Origin: Halococcus saccharolyticus DSM 5350
GTDB taxonomy: Archaea > Halobacteriota > Halobacteria > Halobacteriales > Halococcaceae
Assembly: GCF_000336915.1 (NCBI RefSeq)
Contig: NZ_AOMD01000014.1
Coordinates: 18,212 to 82,211, forward strand
Direction of reading: 5' to 3'
DNA: 64,000 bases
The notes below the pieces were generated by a model. It did no database searches. It was not told the DNA's origin and saw only the letters and a list, made by a program, of their open reading frames with translations. How positions within the stretch are numbered: position 1 is the stretch's first letter; each line of letters opens with the position of its first letter. Made by a program: the position numbers and the translations under genes. Below, piece by piece: positions 46,026-54,633 of the stretch.

Positions 46026-46528
46026 CGTCAAGCGACGTTCCCACGAACCCAACTGTCCTGAACACGACAGTCCTCTCGAACTTTTCGTCGATTGATCGAG
46101 TGGATGTGCTGGCGGGGCTGTCGGGTATCTGCACGGTGCCGGTCGTCAGGGAGGAACTCGAAGCTGGAGTGGCTGACCACCCGTACCTCAGTCCAGCGGT
46201 CGATGCGATTGATGAGTGTATCCCGGTGGCACCGATATCGGAGACGGTAGCGAACCGCGAAGCGATCGTTCGGGGGCATCTCGATCCTGGGGAGGCGCAG
46301 GCATTCGCGCTTGCTGATGTCCACGATGGCCGCCTCTTGACCGATGACGGCGACGCCCGGTCATTCTCGAAAGAGCAAGGTGTCACAGTGGTCGGGTCCG
46401 TTGGTGTGTTGCTGGCAGCTATCGATGCTGGGCGGATTGACGAGCCGACTGCCAACGAGTGGCTCACGACGTGGATCGACGACTTCGGATACTACGTTCC
46501 ATATCGGGATATTTCCGAGTATCGTTGA
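46022..46528 (+). CDS. PIN-domain toxin-like protein
   Basis: 168 residues. The PIN core reads PTVLNTTVLSNFSSIDRVDV at the N-terminus, VVREELEAGV (Glu45), HLDPGEAQAFALADVHDGRL (Glu91, Asp99) and LLTDDGDARSF (Asp108, Asp109, Asp111). The first catalytic aspartate of canonical PIN RNases (VLDTS) is Asn14 here. Either this branch tolerates Asn or activity is lost. The gene follows its UPF0175 partner directly. RNA cleavage is the family role. Confidence 0.78.
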   Translation: MTSSDVPTNPTVLNTTVLSNFSSIDRVDVLAGLSGICTVPVVREELEAGVADHPYLSPAVDAIDECIPVAPISETVANREAIVRGHLDPGEAQAFALADVHDGRLLTDDGDARSFSKEQGVTVVGSVGVLLAAIDAGRIDEPTANEWLTTWIDDFGYYVPYRDISEYR

Positions 46529-46624
46529 ATCCGTAGGCGTGAACGGTAGGACGACCACAAGCGTCGTTTCATTCGAAACGTGGCATCTGGCAGGGGAGCG
46601 TTTTCATGCGTGCAGGCGAGAGGG

Positions 46625-47635
46625 ATGGATATGACTGCGCCGTTCGGGGCGACCTGGGGGATGCTGATCGAGCGCTGTGAGGAACTCCCTGAGGACGCCA
46701 CGCTCATCACCCCGCTGTCGACTGGGCGATTCCGGGTTACTGGCGTCCAGCAGCAGCGCGTCATCATCGAGGACACCGATACGGGCGACTCACAACCGCT
46801 CCAGCGCGAGCAGTTCGAAGCGCTCGTCGAGCACACACGAGAGTCCGCCAGCGACGGGTACGATCTCGAACGACTGCCGCCGAAGGCCGAACCCTACGCA
46901 GCGGTGCTCGCGCTCCATCCGCGATACGTGCTCGACCAGCAAGAGGGGCGAGTCATTGAACTCGAGGAGGCCGACGAGAGTGCCGTCCTCGACGACACGC
47001 CCCATCTCTCGACCATAGCTGATGACGACGATCAGGCCGACGAGCGTGCGGAGTCGGACGTCTCGGTGTATGCGGACGCCCTGTTGTTGATCGACGCACT
47101 CGAACGCGAGGACCCGACTGATCTCGACGGGATCGACACGCCCGATCTCGTCAATCTCTATACCCTGCTCTCGGACGTTCAGCGCAACGCGAACGACCTT
47201 CGTAAGGATGTCACCGATATACTCCTCGACCGGGTGCAACACGACCGGCCGGCTCACGGCCAGTACGGATCGGTCCAGCGCACGACTCGCCGGAATCGTT
47301 CGCTGAAAGACGACAAGACGGTGCTGGAAGCGTTCGAAGGAAGCGGTATCGATCACGAACAGTTGGTGGGCGTCGACCGTGGGAAGGTCGACGAAGCGTT
47401 GGAAGTGGTCTCCGTGCCGGAGTCAGCCGTCTACGACGTCTCCGAGAACGAGTACGTCCGGAAGGCCGATGTCGACGAAGAACGCAAGGAGACCCGCTTA
47501 CAGGGGCTCAAAGACCGACTCGCGGTGAGCGACGATCCCGAGGCGGAGGTGCTGCGCCAAGAGATCGACCGACTGGAACAGGAAATCGAGGAGTTGACCG
47601 AATTCTCCCCAGGGAGTGCGGTCGGTGAGAGCTGA
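46625..47635 (+). CDS. Acidic protein of unknown function, 336 aa
   Basis: From ATG 46625 (or 46631), MDMTAPFGATWGMLIERCEE begins an acidic, Leu/Arg-rich protein. Residues about 15-70 have a compact beta-like part (GRFRVTGVQQQRVIIEDTDT). A helical Asp/Glu-rich middle (90-190) includes LINLIDAL-like repeats and NLYTLLSDVQRNANDLRKDV. A last coiled-coil-like section (KETRLQGLKDRLAVSDDPEA and RQEIDRLEQEIEELTEFSP) follows. I do not recognise the family. The upstream extension to 46580 includes a Cys and is less typical. It shares the accessory region with the TA pair. Confidence 0.65.
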   Translation: MDMTAPFGATWGMLIERCEELPEDATLITPLSTGRFRVTGVQQQRVIIEDTDTGDSQPLQREQFEALVEHTRESASDGYDLERLPPKAEPYAAVLALHPRYVLDQQEGRVIELEEADESAVLDDTPHLSTIADDDDQADERAESDVSVYADALLLIDALEREDPTDLDGIDTPDLVNLYTLLSDVQRNANDLRKDVTDILLDRVQHDRPAHGQYGSVQRTTRRNRSLKDDKTVLEAFEGSGIDHEQLVGVDRGKVDEALEVVSVPESAVYDVSENEYVRKADVDEERKETRLQGLKDRLAVSDDPEAEVLRQEIDRLEQEIEELTEFSPGSAVGES

Positions 47636-47666
47636 AAGAAGCTGACTTGATGCCCACCAGCATGAG

Positions 47667-47858
47667 ATGAAATCAATGGGTATGACAGACATCTTGGAGT
47701 GGGAGTGCCGATTCGGGTGGCACGACTACGAGCCAGCGGGAATCACGACTGAGGACAGACTCGGGATAACACCCCGAGAACAACCGCCTCGGATGGTCTG
47801 GGTTTGTACTCGGTGCGGCGACGAGAAGTGGCTTGAGCCGGGTGTCTCGCCGAACTGA
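47667..47858 (+). CDS. Small CxxC protein (63 aa)
   Basis: Starts at ATG 47667, 47676 or 47682 (MTDILEWECRFGWHDYEPAG). The body is W/H-rich and ends with MVWVCTRCGDEKWLEPGVSP; a single CxxC with an upstream Cys and His may bind zinc. It follows the 336-residue protein by 31 bases and could be co-transcribed. No family is recognised. Confidence 0.6.
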   Translation: MKSMGMTDILEWECRFGWHDYEPAGITTEDRLGITPREQPPRMVWVCTRCGDEKWLEPGVSPN

Positions 47859-48002
47859 TTTGATCGTTTCGCGAGTGGTGTCTCGTCGTCTTGACCCCCG
47901 ATAATCCACGTCTCAGACACGGACGTAACGATAGAAACCGAATTTATCACTATATCAATATATATACTGTGGATAGAAAATTTGGCGTCCGTGTGCCGGT
48001 AT

Positions 48003-48272
48003 TTATGAGAGTTCTCGGAGGAGATCGACAGTAAGGAGTTGGCTATTACTTATCGAGCGGGTGAGTGTGACTTCTTTGCCATTGTCCAACTGCGTGACCT
48101 CATCATGTGAGAGCATCAGTCCGACTGCGAGATGGTCATCTCGATCGGTATCGGCTGAATCGAACGCGACACCACAACTGGCACAATAGTTGACATCCTG
48201 CCAGTCTTCCGTCAGCGTCACCTGACCACATTCAGTGCATTTCGCCTCGCTCAACGGACTCCTGATACTCAT
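48003..48272 (-). CDS. Zinc-ribbon protein (89 aa)
   Basis: From ATG 48272 the frame is MSIRSPLSEAKCTECGQVTL, then DWQDVNYCASCGVAF, giving a two-CxxC zinc ribbon (12-15, 31-34). An acidic middle (SADTDRDDHLAVGLMLSHDE) and a C-terminal strand-rich part (EVTLTRSISNSQLLTVDLLR) follow. The frame is open upstream to 48599, but that part is a shadow. It is divergent from the zinc-ribbon gene at 48435, with the promoters in the 162 bases between. The AT-rich tract at 47941-47980 downstream may be its terminator. Function unknown. Confidence 0.65.
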   Translation of the reverse strand: MSIRSPLSEAKCTECGQVTLTEDWQDVNYCASCGVAFDSADTDRDDHLAVGLMLSHDEVTQLDNGKEVTLTRSISNSQLLTVDLLRELS

Positions 48273-48390
48273 AGCCAGTGTAAGGGGCTCACACAGAAAG
48301 GTACTCGCCCTCCCTTCATCAGTGTCCGAATGCTGTATCGTACCGATGAGAGATTTGGAGCTCATGGGTCCGACGCGATTCTCCACAAAG

Positions 48391-48404
48391 TATATAACTT
48401 TTAT
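48391..48404 (+). promoter_or_regulatory. TATA-like box between two divergent zinc-ribbon genes
   Basis: TATATAACTTTTAT is the best TATA-like sequence in the divergent region; counting about 26 bases gives initiation near 48418, 17 bases before ATG 48435. Confidence 0.5.
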
Positions 48405-48434
48405 GGCCGTTGTATTGAGGTATCGGTGTGTGAT

Positions 48435-48698
48435 ATGGGAGTACTCACCAATTGGACGCAGGAGCAAGACGCCGATTCCCGGTACGTTTGCCGTGGGTGT
48501 GGCGAAGCGTTCTGTCTTGAGTATTACATTTGTCCCGAGTGCGGTGGGTATAGCGTTGAGCGATCGCAAGCCGGTCGATCGGTCGATTCTCGTAACCACT
48601 CGAGAACGTGGGGAGGACGGCTAGTGGAGGAACTCAAGCGACGGTTTACAGTCGACCAGCGATTCACGGAGAGCAACACCGCGAAAGTGCGGAAATAA
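48435..48698 (+). CDS. Double-CxxC zinc-ribbon protein (87 aa)
   Basis: MGVLTNWTQEQDADSRYVCR then GCGEAFCLEYYICPECGGYS gives a four-cysteine ribbon (CRGCG and CPECG). The C-terminal half is basic (RTWGGRLVEELKRRFTVDQR), suggesting nucleic acid or partner binding. The longer frame from 48330 crosses the TATA box and is unlikely. No family is recognised beyond the ribbon. Confidence 0.62.
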   Translation: MGVLTNWTQEQDADSRYVCRGCGEAFCLEYYICPECGGYSVERSQAGRSVDSRNHSRTWGGRLVEELKRRFTVDQRFTESNTAKVRK

Positions 48699-48791
48699 GC
48701 CAAGACGTTCGAGACGCGGGATGACCCACTCATCGTGTCAGTTCCGTCGTGAGTCGGTAGCTACATTGGAGTGTTGCGAGGGCGATCGGGT

Positions 48792-48950
48792 ATGCCTGAG
48801 TGTGAGAATTGCAGTGGCTTCGTGACCGAATAGTACGTGCGAGTGTTTGCCCCCTCCGAGATGGATACCGTGCGTGTCTGTCCAAACTGTCTGGATCCGC
48901 TCCGCGAGAACGGCAGGGTTCGTGAGGCTAAGCCTCCCCGAAACACCTGA
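48792..48950 (+). pseudogene. Zinc-ribbon micro-gene with an in-frame stop (DUF7563-like)
   Basis: Translating from ATG 48792 gives MPECENCSGFVTE, then TAG at 48831-48833, then YVRVFAPSEMDTVRVCPNCL and DPLRENGRVREAKPPRNT with TGA at 48948. Both CxxC pairs are in the same frame on either side of the stop. From memory the unbroken sequence matches a small haloarchaeal family (DUF7563) that reads MPECQNCGxFVT..YxRVF..xG MxTVRVCPxC. So the gene was intact and has been disabled, unless the stop is a sequencing error. Confidence 0.75.
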
Positions 48951-49017
48951 CGAGCACGCTCAACCCATGCTCCGGAGGGCAAGTGACGATGCGCTTGCCC
49001 TATCTGAAATCGGCCAG

Positions 49018-49382
49018 TTACAATCGAAAGCTGGTGTCCGAGTCGGCAAGCGGTGTCGCGCCCTGTTCGACCGCCTGCTCGGCCGACAGCCGGTCCTGCA
49101 TCATGAAGACGGTATTACTCCCTCGGCTCGTGTGATACACCGAGTTCTGGAGGATATCCGCATGGTCGGTGTACTTCTCTTTCACTACGCAGAACGGCTC
49201 AATAGCGTCCGGTGCAACGCGACTGAGATCGTAGAAATACTGTACAAAAACGACTCTATCAGTCCTAATATGCGTGTTCGCTGAGATCGATCAGCAGCCC
49301 ACTCGCGTTGGCGAAAGGCCTACGGTTGTGCGATCAAAATGCACACCCGGGGGGAGACTTTGACATAGTTGGGATCGCTCAT
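49018..49382 (-). pseudogene. Frameshifted remnant of an acidic gene of unknown family
   Basis: On the minus strand three frames join to give one protein. MSDPNYVKVSPRVCILIAQP starts at ATG 49382 and ends in a stop at 49320-49322. Then, in a second frame, NRRPFANASGLLIDLSEHAY is read. Finally, after a frame change near 49270, the open 90-codon run SISANTHIRTDRVVFVQYFY, DLSRVAPDAIEPFCVVKEKY, TDHADILQNSVYHTSRGSNT and VFMMQDRLSAEQAVEQGATP ends at the TAA at 49018-49020. Codon third positions are G/C-rich and the product is acidic, so it is a decayed real gene. There is no start in the last frame. I do not recognise the family. The plus-strand frame 48847-49284 is its shadow. Confidence 0.65.
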
Positions 49383-49833
49383 CTTCAACCTACTCCCCCT
49401 GACTCGATTTACGCCTGCGATCCCTGGGCGACAAGAGCTACGATCGTACGACGAAAGCACAGATCGTCGGACCACGAAAGCGAGCGTGTGTGGCGATGCT
49501 GGCGGGCACTGTCCCCGGAGTAGCGATCGGGGAGGTCCACTGATTGTCGTCTGCCACAAACCCGCCGCCGAAACACATTGTCCCGGACGCGTTCGCCGCG
49601 AGAGTCCGTCCACACGCCCGTTGAGTCGACCGGACGATGCGCATTGGTCGTGAGATTTTCACATCGGATTCTCTGTGTCGTCTGTGGAGGTATATTCGAC
49701 TTCGCAATCGGTGGATTCGAAAGCGCTAGTCTGGGGGGCGTTCATGAGACTTTTCTTGACAAAATGCAGATAGTATATTGCGTACTGTCGACACTATCTG
49801 ATCCGTGGAGTAGTGGTGTGAACCGACCTTCGG
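49383..49833. other. 451-base gap, no gene seen
   Basis: Frames in both strands are Arg/Ser/His-rich fragments without domain or acidic bias; some may be further decayed DNA of the same remnant. It forms the edge between the accessory region and the oxidase gene. Confidence 0.45.
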
Positions 49834-51630
49834 CTATCGGGATTGGTTCTCCGTAGCCCCACTTTCTGTATCTTCTCCACCATCGGCGATCGCGGTCTCG
49901 GTCCGGCGTTCGTGCCACTGCCACTCGTGAGTGAACTGACCGGTCTCCTTCAGGTTCCACGGATCGACATCCTCCATCGAGGGGGCTTCGTACCACGATT
50001 GGACGAAGTTCCAGACCCAGATGACCTGGCCGACGAAGATGATCAGCGCGCCGAGCGTCGCGATCTGGTGGAAAACGGTGATGATGTTCACCGGTCCGAT
50101 CGGGAAATCGTACGTTGCGTACCGCCGGGGCATCCCGAGATAGCCGAGGTACAGCATCGCGAAGAACGTGAGATTGGTCCCGATCATCGAGAGCCAGAAG
50201 TGAGCCTTCGCCAACTTCCGTTGGTACATCTTCCCAGTAAAGATCGGATACCAGTAGTATAGTCCGGCGAACACCGCAAAGCCGATGGCGCCCATCACAA
50301 TGTAGTGGAAGTGACCGACCACGTAGTAGGTGTCGTGGAGTACGAGGTTCACCGGGATCGCAGCGAGGAACACGCCAGTCACGCCGCCGATGATGAAGTT
50401 CGAAACGAACCCGATACAGAACAGCATCGGTGCGGTCAGTTTGACGTTACCACCCCACATTGTAGTGGTCCAGTTGAACGTCTTAACCGCACTCGGGATC
50501 GCAATTGCCAGTGACACGGCCATGAAGCTCGCCCGGATCCGCGGGTCGATCCCGGTCGCGAACATGTGGTGGGCCCAGACGCCAAAGGAGAGGACTCCGA
50601 TCGCCAGCGTCGAGTAGACCACGAACTTGAACCCGAACAGCTTCCGCCCCGAGAATTTCGGCAGTATCAGACTGACGAGCCCCATCGGCGGCAAGACGAG
50701 GATGTACACCTCAGGGTGGCCGAAGAACCAAAAGAGGTGCTGCCAGAGGATCGGCCCGCCACCCTCCCCGGCCGCAAAGAAGGTCGTCGCGAAGTTGCGG
50801 TCGAGCAGCAGCATGATGAGAGCGCTGCCGAGCAGTGGGAACGCGAACAGAATCAGCCCGGACTGAGTCAGCATGGTCCATGAAAACATATCGAGGTTCG
50901 CCCAGTTCACGTCGGGACCGCGCTCGGTGAAGATGGTGGCGATGAAGTTGATTGCCCCCATGGTCGCCGAGACGCCGGTAAGGTGGAGACCGAGCAGCAT
51001 GAAGTCGACGCCGACGTTCGCCTGAGTGCCGCTGCCAACGCCCGCCGCCAGCGGGGTGTACATCGTCCACGCGGTCTGTGCCGGAACGATGTCGAGGCTC
51101 GCGATCGGCGCAGTGAAAAATCCGCCCCAGATCAAAAGCGCGCCGGGCGGGAGGAGCCAGAACGCGATGGCGTTGATCCGCGGGAACGCCATGTCGTCCG
51201 CGCCGATCAGGAGAGGAATGAAGTAGTTCCCGAACGCCGCGAGCACGGGTGTCCCGAACAGGAACAGCATCGTGATACCGTGACTCGTCAACAGCGAGTT
51301 GTAGAACTCTGCGCCGATGACGTCGGTGGCGGGCGCGATGAGCTCCGCTCGCATCAGCATGACCATGATCCCGCCGACAGAGAACGCGATGACTGCGTAG
51401 GCTCCGTACAGCATTCCGATGTCCTTGTGATCGACCGTCGTGAACCATCGAATGATCCCACCGGGCTTTTCCTCATGTGCATAGCCACTCTCTTCACTAA
51501 CAGCTCCGCTCCCGCCCGCAAGCGGCGTGTACGATCGCCAGTCCTCGATCCGGGTGAGCCAGACCACTACGCCCAAAAGGACAAAGCCCATGAGTACCGT
51601 TGGCGCGATTTGGGCCGTAATTGCCGCCAT
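49834..51630 (-). CDS. Haem-copper oxidase subunit I (cytochrome c oxidase type A1-like)
   Basis: 598 residues with twelve helices. Haem and copper ligands are all visible: the low-spin haem a histidine in LLTSHGITMLFLF, the CuB histidine and cross-link tyrosine region FFGHPEVYILVLPPMG, the HHMF pair, and VVGHFHYIVMGA with the high-spin and low-spin haem ligands. The GHPEVY sequence, with glutamate, suits the A1 class (D-channel). KLTAPMLFCIGFVS is the K-channel area. Subunit II and the other subunits are not in the window. It is divergent from the oxidase-like gene at 51796. Confidence 0.9.
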   Translation of the reverse strand: MAAITAQIAPTVLMGFVLLGVVVWLTRIEDWRSYTPLAGGSGAVSEESGYAHEEKPGGIIRWFTTVDHKDIGMLYGAYAVIAFSVGGIMVMLMRAELIAPATDVIGAEFYNSLLTSHGITMLFLFGTPVLAAFGNYFIPLLIGADDMAFPRINAIAFWLLPPGALLIWGGFFTAPIASLDIVPAQTAWTMYTPLAAGVGSGTQANVGVDFMLLGLHLTGVSATMGAINFIATIFTERGPDVNWANLDMFSWTMLTQSGLILFAFPLLGSALIMLLLDRNFATTFFAAGEGGGPILWQHLFWFFGHPEVYILVLPPMGLVSLILPKFSGRKLFGFKFVVYSTLAIGVLSFGVWAHHMFATGIDPRIRASFMAVSLAIAIPSAVKTFNWTTTMWGGNVKLTAPMLFCIGFVSNFIIGGVTGVFLAAIPVNLVLHDTYYVVGHFHYIVMGAIGFAVFAGLYYWYPIFTGKMYQRKLAKAHFWLSMIGTNLTFFAMLYLGYLGMPRRYATYDFPIGPVNIITVFHQIATLGALIIFVGQVIWVWNFVQSWYEAPSMEDVDPWNLKETGQFTHEWQWHERRTETAIADGGEDTESGATENQSR

Positions 51631-51795
51631 ACGTGGGCTGTTTCTAAGGGAACCTGATAATAGTTATTGGGAACATATTCGGTCGTAGTTCTGCTGTCTC
51701 TTGATCCACGGCGGAACACCAGATCGCTCTTCGTTGAGCGATATCGAACGTGTTCGGAAACAGAGCAAGGTGAGTCGCCGCCGTAGTCGAGATCT

Positions 51796-53154
51796 ATGAG
51801 CGTGATTCCGGGGAATCTTGATACTGACCAGCAGCCCCCGATGACGGTTCCGTTGCGTCACTTCATCGTCGGACTCGGATTCCTTCTCATCGGCGGAGTT
51901 GTCGGCGTCGGCAGTACCCTCGACTTGCTCCCTGGATTAGCAACACTGACACACCTCCATCTGCTGCTCGCGGGCTGGGTCTGTATTACGATCATGGGTG
52001 CGATGACGCAGTTCGTTCCCGTCTGGTCCGGAACTCAACTCTATTCACGCCGATTTGCCGTCGTCCAACTATGGTTCGTTACTGGGGGGCTCACTGGATT
52101 CACAGCGACACTAATCACCGGCATCAACTGGTGGCTGCCGCTGTTCGCGACGTTGATGCTCGTCGGATTCTGGATGTTCGTGTATAATATCGGACGTACG
52201 CTGGCGACTGCACGCCCGCTCGATACGACTGAACGCCACTTTGCCCTCGCCCTCGGTTTCTTCGTTTTGTTGACAGCCCTAGGCCTGCTACTGGCGATAG
52301 ATTTCATCGAACCAGTGTTCGCGTCGCTGTCGATCCCGCGAGACCAAATCGTCATGACGCATGCGACACTCGCGGTCTTCGGTGCGGTTCTCACGACCAT
52401 TATCGGAGCACTCTACCAGTTGGCGACGATGTTCACACAGACCAAACTCCACGGAATCGACGTACCCCTACGGCGATTCGAGGAGGTCGCCTACCCGATT
52501 GGCGTAGTAGCGCTCGCCCTGGGCCGACTCTTAGCGATCCGTTCTATGGCTCAGATCGGGGGGATGCTCATCGTCGCGAGCCTTCTCGGGCTCAGCGTGA
52601 TCTTATTTCGCCGGCTGTACGAGACGCAAGTCGACTGGACACCGATGCTTTCGCGGTACGCGATGGTCGTCCCGGCGATCATACTCTGGGCGACGCTCGC
52701 CGTACCTGCTTGGTTAACTGCGCCTCTCACCCGGGAAACGATATTCGGTGCGTCCGGCACCACTCACCTACTTCTTCTCGGCGTCATCGGTTTCGTCGTC
52801 CTCGGAACGCTCTACCATATCATCCCGTTCGTTATCTGGGTTCATCGCTACAGCGACGTGCTCGGGTATGAGAAAGTCCCGATGATCGACGACCTCTACG
52901 ACAGTCGGCTTGCTACTATCGACTTCGTTGCAGTGGTGCTCGGAACAGCGCTACTTGTTCTCGCTGAACGGCTCAGTCTTCCAGCCATTTCCTGGGCTCT
53001 CGGAGGTGTCAGTACCGTCGTTGGATTCTGCGTCTTCGTCGGTAATATGCTACTGGTCATTCACAAGCACAGTCCCCACGGAATCTGGGGAACGCTCTTC
53101 CCGATATCTGTTCTCGGGCAGAATACACCTCCGGAGCCTCAGGAACCGCGGTAG
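51796..53154 (+). CDS. Oxidase-like (haem-copper superfamily-like) membrane protein
   Basis: 452 residues, about twelve hydrophobic helices. THLHLLLAGWVCITIMGAMT, VMTHATLAVFGAVLTTIIGA and LYHIIPFVIWVHRYSDV carry the only well-placed histidines, in positions recalling haem ligands of oxidase subunit I-like (cbb3/NorB-type) proteins. It lacks the full CuB triad of an oxidase, so a haem-binding helper or a distant relative is more likely. It is divergent from the oxidase subunit I gene, suggesting joint regulation. Confidence 0.6.
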   Translation: MSVIPGNLDTDQQPPMTVPLRHFIVGLGFLLIGGVVGVGSTLDLLPGLATLTHLHLLLAGWVCITIMGAMTQFVPVWSGTQLYSRRFAVVQLWFVTGGLTGFTATLITGINWWLPLFATLMLVGFWMFVYNIGRTLATARPLDTTERHFALALGFFVLLTALGLLLAIDFIEPVFASLSIPRDQIVMTHATLAVFGAVLTTIIGALYQLATMFTQTKLHGIDVPLRRFEEVAYPIGVVALALGRLLAIRSMAQIGGMLIVASLLGLSVILFRRLYETQVDWTPMLSRYAMVVPAIILWATLAVPAWLTAPLTRETIFGASGTTHLLLLGVIGFVVLGTLYHIIPFVIWVHRYSDVLGYEKVPMIDDLYDSRLATIDFVAVVLGTALLVLAERLSLPAISWALGGVSTVVGFCVFVGNMLLVIHKHSPHGIWGTLFPISVLGQNTPPEPQEPR

Positions 53155-53260
53155 TGAGCAATGCCTCTTCGCCCGACCATGTTCGGACAAAGAGTCGAAT
53201 AGACTCCCTCCGAAGAGAGAGACGCCAGGGGCAACGCGGGTCCCAATCAATACTCAAATC

Positions 53261-53569
53261 ATGGTTGACATCACCACCATCGATGATCTCGAAGAAACGC
53301 CACATGCAGAGGTGTTCGAGCGACGCGAACCGCGTACCGTCCGACTCCAGCTTGCTGCCGAGCAACGGATTCCTCGACACCAACATCCGGGAACGAGTAT
53401 CGTCTTGCATTTGCTCGAAGGGCAACTCGAACTCACGCTCGATGATGAGGAGTATTCGTTGTCCGCTGGAGACCTCGCTCGATTCAGTGGCGACCGTGAG
53501 ATCTCACCGTACGCGATCGAAGAAAGCAGCGCCGTTCTGATCTTCGCACCGACAGGCGAAGACGCCTGA
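53261..53569 (+). CDS. Cupin-domain protein
   Basis: 102 residues from ATG 53261; the same frame is open back to 52910 but lies within the membrane-protein gene. The cupin shows RLQLAAEQRIPRHQHPGTSI with a HxH metal pair, then VLHLLEGQLELTLDDEEYSL and a closing strand SSAVLIFAPTG. It is a small beta-barrel that may bind a metal or small ligand. It ends just before the convergent phosphotransacetylase-like gene (two bases). Confidence 0.8.
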   Translation: MVDITTIDDLEETPHAEVFERREPRTVRLQLAAEQRIPRHQHPGTSIVLHLLEGQLELTLDDEEYSLSAGDLARFSGDREISPYAIEESSAVLIFAPTGEDA

Positions 53570-53571
53570 GT

Positions 53572-54633
53572 CTACTCGCAATCGAGTAATGTGTCGATAT
53601 CGAGATGCTCCGTGAGCAGCGACTGCATCCGTTCGACGGTGTCAGCACTCCGTGCTGGGCCGGAGTCGATGGCGTCTTCGGCACGGTCGACAGCCGTGAT
53701 CGTATCGGAGGAGACGAGTAGTACCGGCACGCCAGCCTCCTCGGCGCGTCCGAGAACGGCCTGTGGAGGGCTATGTCCACCGGTGAGGAGCAGACAGATG
53801 ACGCCGGACGCTTGCAGTGCTGCGGTCTGAATCTCGGGCCGGTCGCCGCCGGTGATCATTGCGGCCGAGCGCGTGCGACGGAACTGCCCGAGCGCAGCTT
53901 CGGGACCCATCGCACCGACGGTGACCCGTTCGAGGAGTCCATCCAGGGGAGCCTCGTCAGTAAGGATCCGTGCTCCGAGTTCGTCGGCGAGGTCTGCAAC
54001 CGTGATGCCCGCGAGCGCACGCTGGTGGGGCACCACGCCAAGGATCGGTATCCCCCGGTTTTCGAGGAAGGGGATGACGTCGGTCATCACGTCATCATAG
54101 TCGTCGTCCGACACACCGTTGAACAGTACGCCATCAACCTCACCGAGCTGCTGGATCGCCGCGAGGAGATCGTCCACATCGCCGGGCTCGTCGTAGTGTG
54201 TGATGAGTACCACCCGCGCATCGAGCAGCTCCGCGACTGCTCGGTCGGTGAGGTCGATAATCCCTCCCGTCGAGAGTCGGTTGCCCCCCTCCACCACTAT
54301 TAAGTCCTGATCGTCGGCGAGTCCGCGATAGCTTTCTGTGATGCGCTCACGCAACTCTTCTGAATCGGCTTGACCCCGAAGTGCGCTCTCGATGAGCGTC
54401 TGTGAGTACACCACCGGCTCTAATTCGTGAACCTCGGCGTCGAGGTCAAGTAACTTGCGTGCGAGCAGCGGATCCTCGTCGAGGGTCTTCCCGACGTTGC
54501 TTTGCAGGCGCGTGCCTTTCGGTTTCATGTAGCCAGTCTTCACGCCTCGTTCGTCGGCGATGCGCGCGACTGCGAGTGCGATGGCCGTCTTCCCGGTGCT
54601 TTCGTCGGTCGAAGTGAACAGTATCGGGTTCAT
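53572..54633 (-). CDS. Phosphotransacetylase-like (AAA_26/DRTGG) protein
   Basis: 353 residues. The P-loop is TSTDESTGKTAIALAV (7-22), part of a BioD/CobB-like AAA_26 domain with ITHYDEPGDVDDLLAAIQQL. The DRTGG-like middle domain contains GVVPHQRALAGITVADLADE and VTVGAMGPEAALGQF. The C-terminal DRTGG/beta part has AAMITGGDRPEIQTAAL. It resembles the N-terminal half of bacterial phosphate acetyltransferase, without the catalytic Pta part. It overlaps the acd gene by ATGA, so a role with acetyl-CoA synthesis is likely. Confidence 0.78.
   Translation of the reverse strand: MNPILFTSTDESTGKTAIALAVARIADERGVKTGYMKPKGTRLQSNVGKTLDEDPLLARKLLDLDAEVHELEPVVYSQTLIESALRGQADSEELRERITESYRGLADDQDLIVVEGGNRLSTGGIIDLTDRAVAELLDARVVLITHYDEPGDVDDLLAAIQQLGEVDGVLFNGVSDDDYDDVMTDVIPFLENRGIPILGVVPHQRALAGITVADLADELGARILTDEAPLDGLLERVTVGAMGPEAALGQFRRTRSAAMITGGDRPEIQTAALQASGVICLLLTGGHSPPQAVLGRAEEAGVPVLLVSSDTITAVDRAEDAIDSGPARSADTVERMQSLLTEHLDIDTLLDCE

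Noticed and set aside
48847..49284. 145-codon plus-strand frame
   Set aside because: It overlaps two better-supported readings: the broken zinc-ribbon gene and the decayed minus-strand gene.
53155..53260. Upstream extension of the cupin frame (back to 52910)
   Set aside because: Overlaps the oxidase-like gene in another frame; the cupin fold starts after ATG 53261.
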